A DNA stretch of 64,000 bases. Source: Microterricola viridarii (GTDB lineage: Bacteria > Actinomycetota > Actinomycetes > Actinomycetales > Microbacteriaceae). A program made the translations under genes and the position numbers. This document shows, in pieces, positions 27,458 through 37,135 of the stretch. The notes below the pieces were generated by a model. That model saw only the letters and a list, made by a program, of their open reading frames with translations, was not told the DNA's origin and searched no databases. Each line of letters opens with the position of its first letter. Position 1 is the first letter of the stretch. The DNA is taken from the NCBI RefSeq assembly GCF_900104895.1, contig NZ_LT629742.1, positions 3,348,001 to 3,412,000 on the forward strand, given 5' to 3'.

Positions 27458-27554
27458 GATTGATCACTATCGAAAACGGGTGTTAGATTGTGGGAAGCCT
27501 CAGCGACCAACTATGGCCTCCCACAATCTCATCCCACTGCTACTGCAACTGCAA

Positions 27555-27761
27555 CTAGCCTGAGTAGCCGCTTCTCCGCAATTCAGCCATCATGTTCTTC
27601 CACGCTCTGTGATCTGACGGTGTTTTGTGGATTGCGACTCCGGACTTCTTAAGATCCGGAGGCCACGCGATCCAACCTGATTTGGTTGAATCGAGTCGCC
27701 AGCCCAGCTGTTCCAGCTCTTTCAGCAGTGCTTTCATCCGTTTTTCGATGGGATTTCTCAC
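27555..27761 (-). CDS. HicA-like mRNA interferase toxin, up to 68 aa
   Basis: KALLKELEQLGWRLDSTKSGWIAWPPD and TPSDHRAWKNMMAELRRSGYSG follow a HicA-like dsRBD-fold family in which the His of TPSDHRA is conserved. HicA toxins cut mRNA. The start is uncertain: GTG at 27761 has GGGAGG immediately before it, too close for normal spacing, and ATG at 27737 is too far, so either a short-spaced or leaderless start applies. Two palindromes lie directly upstream and the HTH partner gene follows. Confidence 0.65.
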   Translation of the reverse strand: MRNPIEKRMKALLKELEQLGWRLDSTKSGWIAWPPDLKKSGVAIHKTPSDHRAWKNMMAELRRSGYSG

Positions 27762-27772
27762 CTCCCTTTTTA

Positions 27773-27814
27773 CTTGTCACTGACAAGCCTACCAGATGAC
27801 TTGTCAATGACAAG
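27773..27814 (-). promoter_or_regulatory. twin palindromic operators of the HicA-like/HTH module
   Basis: CTTGTCACTGACAAG (27773-27787) and CTTGTCAATGACAAG (27800-27814) are near-identical 15-bp palindromes with centres 27 bases apart, just upstream of the toxin gene. A TTGACA hexamer lies within the distal palindrome on the minus strand and could be the -35 box, so binding would block transcription. Autoregulation by the HTH partner is the expected mechanism. Confidence 0.75.
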
Positions 27815-27841
27815 AGAAGTGGCCGGCACGATGCGGCGTCG

Positions 27842-28345
27842 TCAGCTTGGACGCGCTACATTGCGTGCGGCTCCTGGGGGATCTGTGGAAGCCAGCTCTG
27901 CTCGGGCGCCCTCCGGGTGAGCGATGACCCTACTCACGAGCCCGACAGGCTTCGAGCTCTGCAAGGTGGCGCCGCTCAAGGGCGACGGGCCGGAGCTGGT
28001 CGGGCCAGTCTGACGAACCCTTCGGCGACCTGCGGCGGCAGCCCTTGGCTTCGCCCCCTCGGGCACGTCGTAGAGCACGAGCTCGTTGGGCTTCTGGAGG
28101 GAGTCGTGCACGCCGCGGAGGACTCGTTTGGCCGGGTCGAGGCCCCACCGCAATAGAAGGTACCGGTCGCCGTCGGCGCCGTGTACACGCTGGATGACGG
28201 CTTTCGGGAGCACCGGGTCGGTGCGCATAACGAGCCAGGTGTCGGCGTCGTAGCGGATCGGTTTCGGGAAGGGCCTGGCGGGCTCCTGGTGGTGGCGGAG
28301 CACTCGGGGTGGCGCAGCAGCGACGCTAGCCGCCTGGACTGACAT
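27842..28345 (-). CDS. accessory protein of unknown function, possibly frameshifted
   Basis: From ATG 28345 the clear coding part reads PFPKPIRYDADTWLVMRTDPVLPKAVIQRVHGADGDRYLLLRWGLDPAKRVLRGVHDSLQKPNELVLYDVPEG. After that the frame turns Ala/Arg/Pro-rich, while a neighbouring frame gives a more natural end (DQLRPVALERRHLAELEACRARE, stop at 27930), so an indel near 28050 is likely. No family is recognised. The start overlaps the preceding small gene. Confidence 0.4.
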   Translation of the reverse strand: MSVQAASVAAAPPRVLRHHQEPARPFPKPIRYDADTWLVMRTDPVLPKAVIQRVHGADGDRYLLLRWGLDPAKRVLRGVHDSLQKPNELVLYDVPEGAKPRAAAAGRRRVRQTGPTSSGPSPLSGATLQSSKPVGLVSRVIAHPEGARAELASTDPPGAARNVARPS

Positions 28346-28560
28346 CGCCCTCACTGCTGGCCGCAAGCCGGCCGCGTACCTCCCGGACAGGTTTCGGCGG
28401 CAGGATCAGCTCGGAGAGGTCGCCGAGATCAGCGGGCCGCGCCCTCCCCCTCGGCGGCAGGCCCAGGACAGCCCTTGCCGCGGCGAACCTTGCGGCGGCG
28501 TCGAAAATCCCGCTCAGACACGGCCAGGCCGAGCCCGTCGTCCAGATCCTTGTGCGGCAT
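28326..28560 (-). pseudogene. small frameshifted accessory gene
   Basis: ATG 28560 gives MPHKDLDDGLGLAVSERDF, after which the frame becomes Arg-rich and stops. The adjacent frame continues DAAARFAAARAVLGLPPRGR...DLSELILPPKPVREVRG and ends at TAG 28326-28328, overlapping the next start. The join is at the TTTT run near 28505; one T fewer restores the protein. It formed a translationally coupled pair with the next gene. Confidence 0.45.
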
Positions 28561-28591
28561 GGCGGGATTCTACGCCTGCCAATCCGGTGAT

Positions 28592-28930
28592 TCACCACTC
28601 GATGCCCAACGCAGCACACGTTTCTTTGATCGCCGGACCTGCCGCACTCTGAGTGCCCGTCAGGTTATCTAGATCGGGGTTCTCCTCGAAAATGGCGCCC
28701 ATGACCTTGATGTGCCCAGCAAGCTCGTCGTCGGCAAGCGAGGCCGCCTCCGTACGGAGCTTGATGGCGACGCCGGATTGAGCGACGGCACCGGTGCCAC
28801 CGCTCACAGCCCCATCTGACAGAACCGTCGTGTACTGCCTGCATGCCGCCGCGTTGTCAGATGCGGGAGTTCCTGTGCAGCCCGACAGGAGCAGGACAGA
28901 TGCAGCGAGTACCGGGAGAAGTCTGTTCAT
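28592..28930 (-). CDS. small lipoprotein, 112 aa, unknown
   Basis: ATG 28930 gives a signal peptide ending in the lipobox LLSGC (Cys18). The mature part contains two further cysteines (AACRQY and ETCAAL) that could form a disulfide and is largely helical. The longer upstream frame is rejected because it overlaps another gene and would bury the signal peptide. Function is unknown. Confidence 0.6.
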   Translation of the reverse strand: MNRLLPVLAASVLLLSGCTGTPASDNAAACRQYTTVLSDGAVSGGTGAVAQSGVAIKLRTEAASLADDELAGHIKVMGAIFEENPDLDNLTGTQSAAGPAIKETCAALGIEW

Positions 28931-29354
28931 GGTGTGAGCGTATTCGAGGCCACAGACTTCGCCAGCAACTTTCGCGCTGTACCAAGACGACCCGACACGT
29001 CCTCCCGGCATCCCGGCATCCCCCAGCATTAATTGCTCTCTCGATGAGCTCCACCTCGGCCGCGTGGTTGCCGAGCTTACGCAAGATGATGGCTACCTCA
29101 CGGATCCAACCTCCAGCACCTTTCTGGCCCCGAATGGACTGCACTCGTGCTGCCGCATCCATGCACGCGCAGGCGAGGATCAGAGCGTCGTCAAGCTGTC
29201 CGTCACGCTTGTGCTGATTGATCACGTCGATCCACTCGAAGAATGGGCGCCCTCGCACGATTGATTCCTGGGCGATCAGCTCGCATTGCGCGCGCAGACC
29301 GTCGAAGTATGCGTCGTCGAGCAACGTGCCGTGGAGAGCAACCACTGCCCCCAA
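28857..29354 (-). CDS. hypothetical helical-repeat protein, about 165 aa, probably truncated
   Basis: The frame begins at a TTG with no clear binding site, so the real N-terminus may have been lost. The core FDGLRAQCELIAQESIVRGRPFFEWIDVINQHKRDGQLDDALILACACMDAAARVQ...REVAIILRKLGNHAAEVELIERAI looks like TPR-type helical pairs. The last 40 residues become Arg/Cys-rich and overlap the lipoprotein gene by 74 bases, which suggests that the 3' end is frameshifted. Confidence in the exact ends is low. Confidence 0.42.
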   Translation of the reverse strand: MGAVVALHGTLLDDAYFDGLRAQCELIAQESIVRGRPFFEWIDVINQHKRDGQLDDALILACACMDAAARVQSIRGQKGAGGWIREVAIILRKLGNHAAEVELIERAINAGGCRDAGRTCRVVLVQRESCWRSLWPRIRSHHEQTSPGTRCICPAPVGLHRNSRI

Positions 29355-29464
29355 AGCGACTCCCCTGCTTCATTTCCGCTGGGTAAGCGATGGATTGTTG
29401 ATCAGAACCAGCGGTGGAGAGAGGCGTCCGGCGCGTGATTCCCAGTGTCTATCTAGCGGTACAG

Positions 29465-29537
29465 GGCCGGCTGCGGGACTTGAACCCGCAACCCCCGCTT
29501 TACAAGAGCGGTGCGCTACCAATTGCGCCAAGCCGGC
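29465..29537 (-). tRNA. tRNA-Thr (anticodon TGT)
   Basis: The minus strand folds into a cloverleaf: acceptor GCCGGCT/AGCCGGC, D-arm with GGCGCAATTGGTAGCGC, anticodon loop CTTGTAA on CCGCT/AGCGG, and T-arm with GGTTCAAGTCC. CCA is not encoded. Its 3' end faces the accessory island, the usual orientation for a phage attachment site. Confidence 0.95.
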
Positions 29538-29579
29538 GTGAGTGTTGTGCTCCAGGCGGAACACGACTCGGACTAACAA

Positions 29580-29628
29580 TAACCGCTCGCCGCCCCGGGC
29601 AAAAATCTGCCGGGGCGTCGAGCGGTTA
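29580..29628 (-). terminator. terminator of the DsbA-like gene
   Basis: TAACCGCTCG pairs with CGAGCGGTTA and an inner CGCCCCGG pairs with CCGGGGCG, with an A-rich loop. It lies between the thioredoxin-fold gene and the tRNA gene. Confidence 0.7.
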
Positions 29629-29648
29629 CGGGTGAAGAGGCCGCGTGC

Positions 29649-30560
29649 CTAGCCGGCCGGGGCGGGCGTCGGAGTCGGCGTTGCGGTGGAGTAGGTCTCC
29701 CCCATCGCCTGCTGCACGAATGCCGCGAACTCCTTCGGGTCGTCCAGGGAGCCGGCGTACTGCTTGCCGTTGACGAGGACGGTCGGCGTGCCCTTGACCT
29801 TGGGCAGCTCGGTGTTCGGGAGCGGGCCGGTGAGGGCGCGGTCCGTGGCATCCAGCACCCACGCCTTGAACTGCTCGTCGTCGATGCACTTGTTGATCTC
29901 GGAGGTGTTGGCGACGCCGGCATCCTTGATGCGCTGCTTGAGCTCGGTGTTGTTCAACGCCGGGGTGTTCTCCTGCGGCTGGTCGATGAACATGGCCGAG
30001 TTGAAGGCGAAGAAGTCGTTCGGCGAGAAGTTCGCCACGCAGCCGGCCGCGTTCGCCGCGCGCAGCGAGTACTTGGTACCGGCCGACTTGCTCACCAGGG
30101 TGGCGATCGGGAAGGTCTCCAGCGTCGCGGCACCGGACTCGAGCCAGCCCTGGATCTGCGGCCCGTTGGTGCGCTCGAAGTCTCCGCAGTAGGGGCACAG
30201 GTAGTCGACCCAGACGCGGATGTTGGCGACGGAGCCGGTCTCGTCGGGCTGCGACGGGATGGGCACGGCGTTGGCGGGCAGCGCCGGGGTCTCCACCGCG
30301 ACGAGGCCCTCGCCGATCAGGATGCCGTCGCTGGCCATGTTCTTGGGGCCGGGGCCCTCTGGGCGCACACTGTTGACGACGATGAGCAGGATCACCGCGA
30401 CGACGGCGACGATGCCGAGCACGATGCCGCCCTGCAGCATCATCTTGTTGCGCCGGTCCTTCTTCTTCTGCTGCACGCGCAGCTCACGGGCCTTTTCGCG
30501 CGCGGCTTCGCGGCGCTGGTTCTTCGTGGGCCGGGGCTCGGGGGATGCGCCGAAGGTCAT
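29649..30560 (-). CDS. membrane-anchored DsbA-like thioredoxin-fold protein, 303 aa
   Basis: A basic cytoplasmic tail with a coiled-coil segment (residues 10-40) is followed by one transmembrane helix (about 42-64) and an extracytoplasmic thioredoxin fold with the active site VDYLCPYCGDFE (Cys122/Cys125) and the cis-Pro loop VKGTPTVLVNGKQY. It should act as a disulfide oxidase or isomerase for secreted proteins, as in other actinobacteria. ATG 30560 is chosen because the family starts near here. A Pro/Thr-rich tail closes the protein. Confidence 0.9.
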   Translation of the reverse strand: MTFGASPEPRPTKNQRREAAREKARELRVQQKKKDRRNKMMLQGGIVLGIVAVVAVILLIVVNSVRPEGPGPKNMASDGILIGEGLVAVETPALPANAVPIPSQPDETGSVANIRVWVDYLCPYCGDFERTNGPQIQGWLESGAATLETFPIATLVSKSAGTKYSLRAANAAGCVANFSPNDFFAFNSAMFIDQPQENTPALNNTELKQRIKDAGVANTSEINKCIDDEQFKAWVLDATDRALTGPLPNTELPKVKGTPTVLVNGKQYAGSLDDPKEFAAFVQQAMGETYSTATPTPTPAPAG

Positions 30561-30812
30561 GTAATCAGTACTCCGAAGTGTGAAGGGCGCGCAGTTCATG
30601 CAAACGCAGTCAAAATAGTAGGTCTGTTGCCTGTGAAATGCCCAGAAGCGACGCGGCGACTCGAAAAACCGGCGGATTCGTCCGCGCGCCGCACGATGCC
30701 CGTCCGCCGCCGCGCACGTGCCATACTGGATGCGGTCGTCGCTGACCAGCAGTGGCACCATCCATCACAACGGATCGTCCGGCACGTACCTGCCGGTGAA
30801 GGAGATATTTCC

Positions 30813-31913
<1,101 letters not shown>

Positions 31914-31944
31914 GTAGTTCGCACCGCTGTCATTCGCACAGTGG

Positions 31945-31983
31945 CAACGGCCGGCGGGGCAACCCGCCGGCCGTTGTTGTTTG
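31945..31983 (+). terminator. rho-independent terminator after the ABC ATPase gene
   Basis: CAACGGCCGGCGGG pairs perfectly with CCCGCCGGCCGTTG around GCAA, followed by TTGTTTGTG. Confidence 0.9.
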
Positions 31984-32052
31984 TGCGGATGCCGGTTCAG
32001 CCGGCATCCGCACCCCGTCAGCTCTCACCCCAGACGACTAGGCTCAAAAATC

Positions 32053-33345
32053 ATGAGTGGCTCCCTCAACATCACCTCGGCGATGGCCGACCCCGCCCTG
32101 CTCGACCTGCCCTGGCACCTGCCGCTGGATGCCTGGCCGAACGAGAACATCGCCTCGCTGCCCAAGGGTATCTCGCGCCACCTGGTGCGATTCGCCCACC
32201 TCGGCGGTCACGTCGTGGCGATCAAGGAGACGACGGCCGAGATGGCGAAGGGCGAGTACGAGATGCTGCGCACGCTGCAGCGCATGGAGATCCCGTGTGT
32301 GGAGCCCATCGCCGTCATCACCAACCGCAGCGACGGCGAGGGCGAGATGCTCAAGCCGGTGCTGGTGACCCGGCACCTCAAGTTTTCGATGCCGTACCGG
32401 GCCCTGTTCTCGCAGTCGCTGCGGCCGGACACGGCGACGCGCCTCGTCGACGCCCTCGCCGTGCTGCTCGTGCGCCTGCACATCGCCGGCTTCTTCTGGG
32501 GCGACGTCTCCCTCTCCAACACGCTGTTCCGCCGCGACGCGGGCGCCTTCGCCGCCTACCTGGTGGATGCCGAGACCGGCCAGCTGTACACCGGCGGCCT
32601 CTCCAACGGCCAGCGCGAGAACGACCTCGAGATCGCCCGGGTCAACATCGCCGGCGAGCTGATGGACCTGGAGGCCGGCGGCCGCGTGGCCGACGAGCTC
32701 GACCCGATCCGCATCTCCAACGGCATCGTCGACGCCTACCGCAACCTCTGGAAGGAGCTCACCGGCTCCGAGTCGTTCCACTCCTCCGAGCGCTGGCGCA
32801 TCAGCGAGCGCGTCGACCGCCTGAACAGCCTCGGCTTCGACATCGAGGAGCTCGCCATCAAGACCGACGACACGGGCGCCACCGTGCGCATCCAGCCCAA
32901 GGTGGTGGATGCCGGGCACCACCAGCGCCGCCTGCTGCGCCTGACCGGCCTCGACGCCGAGGAGAACCAGGCCCGCCGCCTGCTCAACGACCTGGACTCG
33001 TACCGGGCCAGCTACGGCAAGACCGAGTTCGACGAGGACATGGTCGCCCACGAGTGGCTGATGCGCGTGTTCGAGCCCGTGGTCCGCGCCATCCCGCTCG
33101 ATCTCAAGGGCAAGCTGGAGCCGGCCGAGGTGTTCCACCAGCTGCTCGAGCACCGCTGGTTCATGGCGCAGAAGCAGGGACACGACATCCCGCTGGCCGA
33201 GGCGCTCAGCTCGTACATCAACGACGTGCTGCGGCACCGGCGCGACGAGGCGACGATGATCGCCCCGGACACCGGCCTCATCACGATGGCGATCGGCACG
33301 GTGCCCGACGACGAGGAAGACACCGACTGGCGCCTCAAGGTCTAG
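32053..33345 (+). CDS. DUF4032 domain, kinase-like protein, 430 aa
   Basis: The N-terminal half has a small-molecule-kinase-like core: VVAIKETT (lysine strand), GFFWGDVSLSNTLF (catalytic-loop-like, Asp and Asn), AYLVDAETGQ (Mg-binding-like). The rest is the DUF4032 domain with NLWKELTGSESFHSSERWRISERV and DSYRASYGKTEFDEDMVAHEWLMRVFEPV. The family is common in actinobacteria, with unknown substrate. ATG 32053 lies just after a likely promoter region. Confidence 0.85.
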   Translation: MSGSLNITSAMADPALLDLPWHLPLDAWPNENIASLPKGISRHLVRFAHLGGHVVAIKETTAEMAKGEYEMLRTLQRMEIPCVEPIAVITNRSDGEGEMLKPVLVTRHLKFSMPYRALFSQSLRPDTATRLVDALAVLLVRLHIAGFFWGDVSLSNTLFRRDAGAFAAYLVDAETGQLYTGGLSNGQRENDLEIARVNIAGELMDLEAGGRVADELDPIRISNGIVDAYRNLWKELTGSESFHSSERWRISERVDRLNSLGFDIEELAIKTDDTGATVRIQPKVVDAGHHQRRLLRLTGLDAEENQARRLLNDLDSYRASYGKTEFDEDMVAHEWLMRVFEPVVRAIPLDLKGKLEPAEVFHQLLEHRWFMAQKQGHDIPLAEALSSYINDVLRHRRDEATMIAPDTGLITMAIGTVPDDEEDTDWRLKV

Positions 33346-33365
33346 CCGCACCCGTTCTCCCCGCG

Positions 33366-33424
33366 CCGAGAGTGCAGAATATGTGCAGGAATCGCCGATT
33401 CCTGCGCATATCCTGCACTCTCGG
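33366..33424. repeat. 59-bp palindromic repeat, copy 1 (REP-like)
   Basis: Two 29-base arms starting CCGAGAGTGCAG and ending CTGCACTCTCGG pair with only two mismatches around one central base. It lies between the DUF4032 gene and the 3' end of the DUF559 gene. A related copy lies beyond the 5' end of that gene. Confidence 0.85.
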
Positions 33425-33453
33425 GCGATGCCGGGCACTGCCGGGCGCCGTGC

Positions 33454-34439
33454 TCAGCGCGCCAGTTCCGCGCGCCGCGCCGCCACAATCGTGCGAACGC
33501 GCTCGATGAACGCGTCCAGTTCTTCGCCGAGGTCATCGGCGGTGACCCGGATCACGCGCCAGCCGGCAGCCTCGAACTTCTCGCGTCGCGCACCGTCAGT
33601 CGCCTGTCGGTTCTGCCCCCTGAGGCTTCCGCGCTTCGGGCTGCCGCCTTTCGTGATGCTTCGCATCACGCCCTCGTATTCGAGGACAAGCCGCAGATTG
33701 GGCCACGCGAGGTCGGGATGCAGCAGCAGCGTGCCGCGGTCCACCAGCACCGGGAGCCCGATCACCGGTTCGGGGAAGCCGTGTGCCACCAGCGTCAGAC
33801 GCAGCCGGGTCTCCTTCGGGGAATCGACGCCGTCCCGCACACGTTCCAGCGCCCAGCGCAGTGCCCTCGCCCCACGACCGGCACGATGGCGGGATGTCGC
33901 AGCACGGAGCTGCTCGAGCGTCGCCAGCGAGCCGCTCCGGCCGCCGCCAGACTCGCGCCTGCCAGAGAGGATGAAGTCACCCGCAGCCGTGAGCTCCTCG
34001 CGGCTGAGCCCGTCGCGAGCTGACACCAGGTGCTCGCTGCATCCGTCACGGTGAAGCCACCGATCGACTCCACGCACGGTGTGTCTGTCGGCAGCCGGTG
34101 ACCGACGACACCCGCGCGTCGCGGTCCTTGGCCGCCCAGCGCACCCACGTGGAGCCGCGTGTCAGCACGGATGGGCAGTGGCAACGGCAAGCCGAGAAGT
34201 GCCGCCGCCGTCTGGGCACAGAAGACATGGTTGCGGGCGAGCAGCGGTTCGTAGCTGAGGCAGCGGTCGAAGACGTTGTCAGCCCGGATGCCGAGGGTGC
34301 GCACACCGTGGAACGGTGCGTCGAGTTCCCGCGAACGCAGCCTCCCGGGTGTCAGCCCGTGGTGCCCGATCGCCGCCGTGCGGAAGGCCGCACCGCGCAG
34401 GTATGGCTGAAACGGCCTCTGCTCCGGCATGCACACCAT
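33454..34439 (-). pseudogene. DUF559/AbiEi-like endonuclease-domain protein, frameshifted
   Basis: The first frame (from 34439) reads a typical N-terminal region, ...AQTAAALLGLPLPLP...GGFTVTDAASTWCQLA; the second continues RDGLSREELTAAGDFILSGRR and ends with a DUF559 (Vsr-like) domain: SPKETRLRLTLVAHGFPEPV, HPDLAWPNLRLVLEYEG, REKFEAAGWRVIRVTADDL. The frames join near 34012-34024 by a one-base shift. Joined, it has the normal family length of about 325 residues. DUF559 has the PD-(D/E)xK-like fold of very short patch repair nucleases; activity is unproven. Palindromic repeats flank the gene on both sides. Confidence 0.72.
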
Positions 34440-34485
34440 GCTGCCGCATTCGCCGACCAGCCATCAGAAGTTATCCACAGCGCCT

Positions 34486-34542
34486 CGAGAGTGCAGAAAA
34501 TGCGCAGGATCCGGGGATTCCTGCGCAATTCCTGCAGGCTCG
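34486..34542. repeat. 57-bp palindromic repeat, copy 2 (REP-like)
   Basis: CGAGAGTGCAGAAAATGCGC begins an arm that pairs, with several mismatches, with a second arm containing ATTCCTGCGCAATTCCTGC. Its left arm is nearly identical to that of the copy at 33366. It lies between rlmB and the 5' end of the DUF559 gene. Confidence 0.8.
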
Positions 34543-34574
34543 ACGGGCGGATGCCGCCGCATCCGCCCCGCGAA

Positions 34575-35657
34575 CTACTTCTGGAGGGCGCGCAGGCGCG
34601 AGATCTCGTAGAGGGTGACGGATGCGGCGATGCCGGCGTTGAGTGACTCGGTCGCCGCGCTGATCGGGATCGACACGACGGCGTCGCACGTCTCGGTGAC
34701 GAGGCGGGACAGGCCCTTGCCCTCGCTGCCGACGACGACGACGACCGGGCGGTCGGCCAGCTCGAGGCCGGGCAGCATCACGTCGCCGCCGCCGTCCAGG
34801 CCGAGCACGAAGACGCCAGCCGCCTTGAACGCCTTGAGCGTCTGCGTGAGGTTCGTTGCCATGGCGACGGGCGTGCGGGCCGCGGCGCCGGCCGAGGTCT
34901 TCCAGGCGGAGGCGGTCAGGCCGACGGAGCGACGCTGCGGCACGATCACGCCCTGGCCACCGAAGGCGGCCGTCGAGCGGATGATGGCGCCGAGGTTGCG
35001 CGGGTCGGTGATGCCGTCCAGCGCGACGAAGAGCGGGGTCTCGCCGCGGGCGATGACCTGCTCCAGCAGCTCGGTCGGGTGCGCGTACTCGTACGGCGGC
35101 ACCTTGAGCGCGAGGCCCTGGTGCACGCTGTCGCGGCCGGCGAGGCGGTCGAGCTCCGGGCGCATGACCTCGAGGATCGGGATGCCGTTGCTGGTGGCCA
35201 GCTTGAGGGCCTCCTTGACGCGGTCGTCCATCTCGACGCGGGTGGCCACGTAGAGCGCGCTGGCGGGGATCTTGGCGCGCAGCGCCTCGACCACCGAGTT
35301 GCGGCCGGTGACGATCTCGATCTCGTCGGCCGACTTCGGCTTGCGTCCGCCGGCCGGGCGGCCGGAGACGGCGACGTTGCGCGGGGCGCCGTCGGGGCGA
35401 CCGGCGTCGCGGGGGCGACCGCCCTCACGGCCGCCGTCGCGGGGTCCCGCCACACGGCGCTTGCCGCCGCTGGCCGCCTCGTAGCGCTCGTTGGCCGCCT
35501 TGCGCTTGCCGGCGGGGTGGTACGGGCGGTCTTCGGCCTTGGGGGTGGGCTTCTTGCCCTCCAGCGCCTGACGGCCCTGGCCGCCGGAGCCTACCTGGGG
35601 GCCGCGGGCACCCTTTCGGACGGCGCCGGCGCGGGGCTTTCCAGCTGTGTTCTTCAT
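34575..35657 (-). CDS. rlmB: 23S rRNA (guanosine-2'-O-)-methyltransferase RlmB family (SpoU), 360 aa
   Basis: A long basic, low-complexity N-terminal extension (about 125 residues, typical in actinobacteria) precedes an RNA-binding domain ([21 protein letters not shown]) and a SPOUT domain with motifs [33 protein letters not shown] and [20 protein letters not shown]. It methylates a ribose in 23S rRNA (Gm2251 in E. coli). ATG 35657 overlaps the cysS stop by 4 bases, so translation is coupled. Confidence 0.95.
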   Translation of the reverse strand: MKNTAGKPRAGAVRKGARGPQVGSGGQGRQALEGKKPTPKAEDRPYHPAGKRKAANERYEAASGGKRRVAGPRDGGREGGRPRDAGRPDGAPRNVAVSGRPAGGRKPKSADEIEIVTGRNSVVEALRAKIPASALYVATRVEMDDRVKEALKLATSNGIPILEVMRPELDRLAGRDSVHQGLALKVPPYEYAHPTELLEQVIARGETPLFVALDGITDPRNLGAIIRSTAAFGGQGVIVPQRRSVGLTASAWKTSAGAAARTPVAMATNLTQTLKAFKAAGVFVLGLDGGGDVMLPGLELADRPVVVVVGSEGKGLSRLVTETCDAVVSIPISAATESLNAGIAASVTLYEISRLRALQK

Positions 35658-37069
35658 GATTCCAGACTCCAATGTGCACCCGTCTGGGTGTCTTCGAGGG
35701 TGATTCCCGCCGCCGTCAGTTCGGCGCGGATGCGGTCTGCTGCCGCATAGTCTTTGTTGTCGCGCGCGGTGGCGCGATCGTCGATCAGCCGGGTGACGAG
35801 CGCGTCGAGGGCGGCGCGGGCCGCGGTGTCCTCGTTCGACGCCCACTCCGGCGAGAGCGGGTTGATGCCGAGCACCTCGGTCATCGCGACGACCTCGGCC
35901 CTGGCGGATGCCGCGGTCTGCAGGTCTTCGGCGTCGAGCGCCGCGTTGCCGGCCCGCACGGTCTCGTGCAGCACGGCGAGGGCCTGCGGAACCGCCAGGT
36001 CGTCGTCGAGTGCGCTGGCGAAGGCATCCGGTACCTGCGCCAGGCCGCTGCCGGCGAAACGGGTGCCGGCCAGGCGCCGGTCGACCCGGGAGAGGAAGCT
36101 CTCGATGCGCTCGAGCGCCGCCTCCGCCTCGGGCAGCGAACCGGCCGAGTAGTCGATGGTGGAGCGGTAGTGCGCCGCCGCCAGGTAGTAGCGCAGCACG
36201 AGCGGCCGCGCCTGCTCGAACAGCTCGGCCGCGTAGACCGAGTTGCCGAGGGACTTGGACATCTTCTGGCCGCCGGTGTTGACCAGGCCGTTGTGCACCC
36301 AGTAGTTGGCGAAGGCATGGCCGGCCGCACGCGACTGGGCCAGCTCGTTCTCGTGGTGCGGGAAGCGCAGGTCGAGGCCCCCGCCGTGGATGTCGAACTG
36401 GGTGCCGAGGTAGCGCTCAGCCATGGCCGAGCACTCGATGTGCCAGCCGGGGCGGCCGGGTCCCCACGGGCTGTCCCAGTTGGCCGAGGCGGGCTCGCCC
36501 GCCTTCTGCCCCTTCCAGAGGGCGAAGTCGCGCGGGTCGCGCTTGCCACGGGGGTCGGCGTCGGCCGCCGCCTCCATGTTGTCGCGGTTCTGCCGGGTGA
36601 GGGCGCCGTACTCGGGCCAGCTGGCGGTGTCGAAGTACACGTCGTGGCTGTCATCCGCCGCCGGGTAGGCGTGCCCGCGCTCGATCAGCGAGGCGATGAT
36701 CGCCTGCATCTGCATGATGCTGGCGGTCGCCCGCGGCTCATAGGTGGGCGCCAGGATGCCGAGGCGGTTGTACCCGGCGGTGAACTCGAGTTCGATCCGG
36801 TAGGCCAGGGCCCACCACGGCTCGTGCTCGCTCGCATTGGCGAGCACCTTGTCGTCGATGTCGGTGACGTTGCGCACGAAGGTGACGGCGTGGCCGCGGT
36901 AGTTCAGCCAGCGGCGCAGCAGGTCGTAGACGAGCGCGCTGCGCAGGTGGCCGATGTGCGGGCTGGACTGCACCGTGGGTCCACAGACGTACATGCTGAC
37001 CTGCCCCGGTGTGATGGGGGTGAAGTCGCGCAGGGCCTGGGCCTGGGAGTCGTAAAGTCGCACTGTCAC
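35654..37069 (-). CDS. cysS: cysteinyl-tRNA synthetase, 471 aa
   Basis: This is a class I synthetase with zinc Cys29 (YVCGPTVQ), PHIGH (37-41), the zinc segment HIECSAM and [23 protein letters not shown], and a helical anticodon-binding region. It charges tRNA-Cys. It is in the middle of the conserved order ispDF-cysS-rlmB and is translationally coupled to rlmB. Confidence 0.98.
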   Translation of the reverse strand: MTVRLYDSQAQALRDFTPITPGQVSMYVCGPTVQSSPHIGHLRSALVYDLLRRWLNYRGHAVTFVRNVTDIDDKVLANASEHEPWWALAYRIELEFTAGYNRLGILAPTYEPRATASIMQMQAIIASLIERGHAYPAADDSHDVYFDTASWPEYGALTRQNRDNMEAAADADPRGKRDPRDFALWKGQKAGEPASANWDSPWGPGRPGWHIECSAMAERYLGTQFDIHGGGLDLRFPHHENELAQSRAAGHAFANYWVHNGLVNTGGQKMSKSLGNSVYAAELFEQARPLVLRYYLAAAHYRSTIDYSAGSLPEAEAALERIESFLSRVDRRLAGTRFAGSGLAQVPDAFASALDDDLAVPQALAVLHETVRAGNAALDAEDLQTAASARAEVVAMTEVLGINPLSPEWASNEDTAARAALDALVTRLIDDRATARDNKDYAAADRIRAELTAAGITLEDTQTGAHWSLES

Positions 37070-37135
37070 CCGACGAGTCTACCGGCGCGGGGCTGTACCC
37101 TACCTCAGTGCCCGGCTCGGGCTCGCCGCCGCCGC

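Larger units (their letters stand above)
10570..29464. mobile_element. accessory island containing a degraded prophage
   Basis: The boundaries are approximate: the left edge is the first phage-like gene after the transporter pair, the right edge is the 3' end of tRNA-Thr. The interval holds overlapping small phage genes, terS, terL, portal, scaffold, coat, minor capsid and holin-like genes, cargo genes on the opposite strand, a toxin/HTH pair and many broken genes. No integrase, excisionase (apart from a 15-codon remnant), repressor, lysin or tail gene was found. Several cargo genes are visibly less GC-rich than the host flanks. No duplicate of the tRNA 3' end was seen at the left edge, so the attachment site is unproven. 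Confidence 0.85.

Noticed and set aside
31941..33509. 522-codon plus-strand frame overlapping the DUF4032 gene
   Set aside because: Arg/Ala/Pro-rich alternative frame of a clear protein-coding gene; no recognisable domain.
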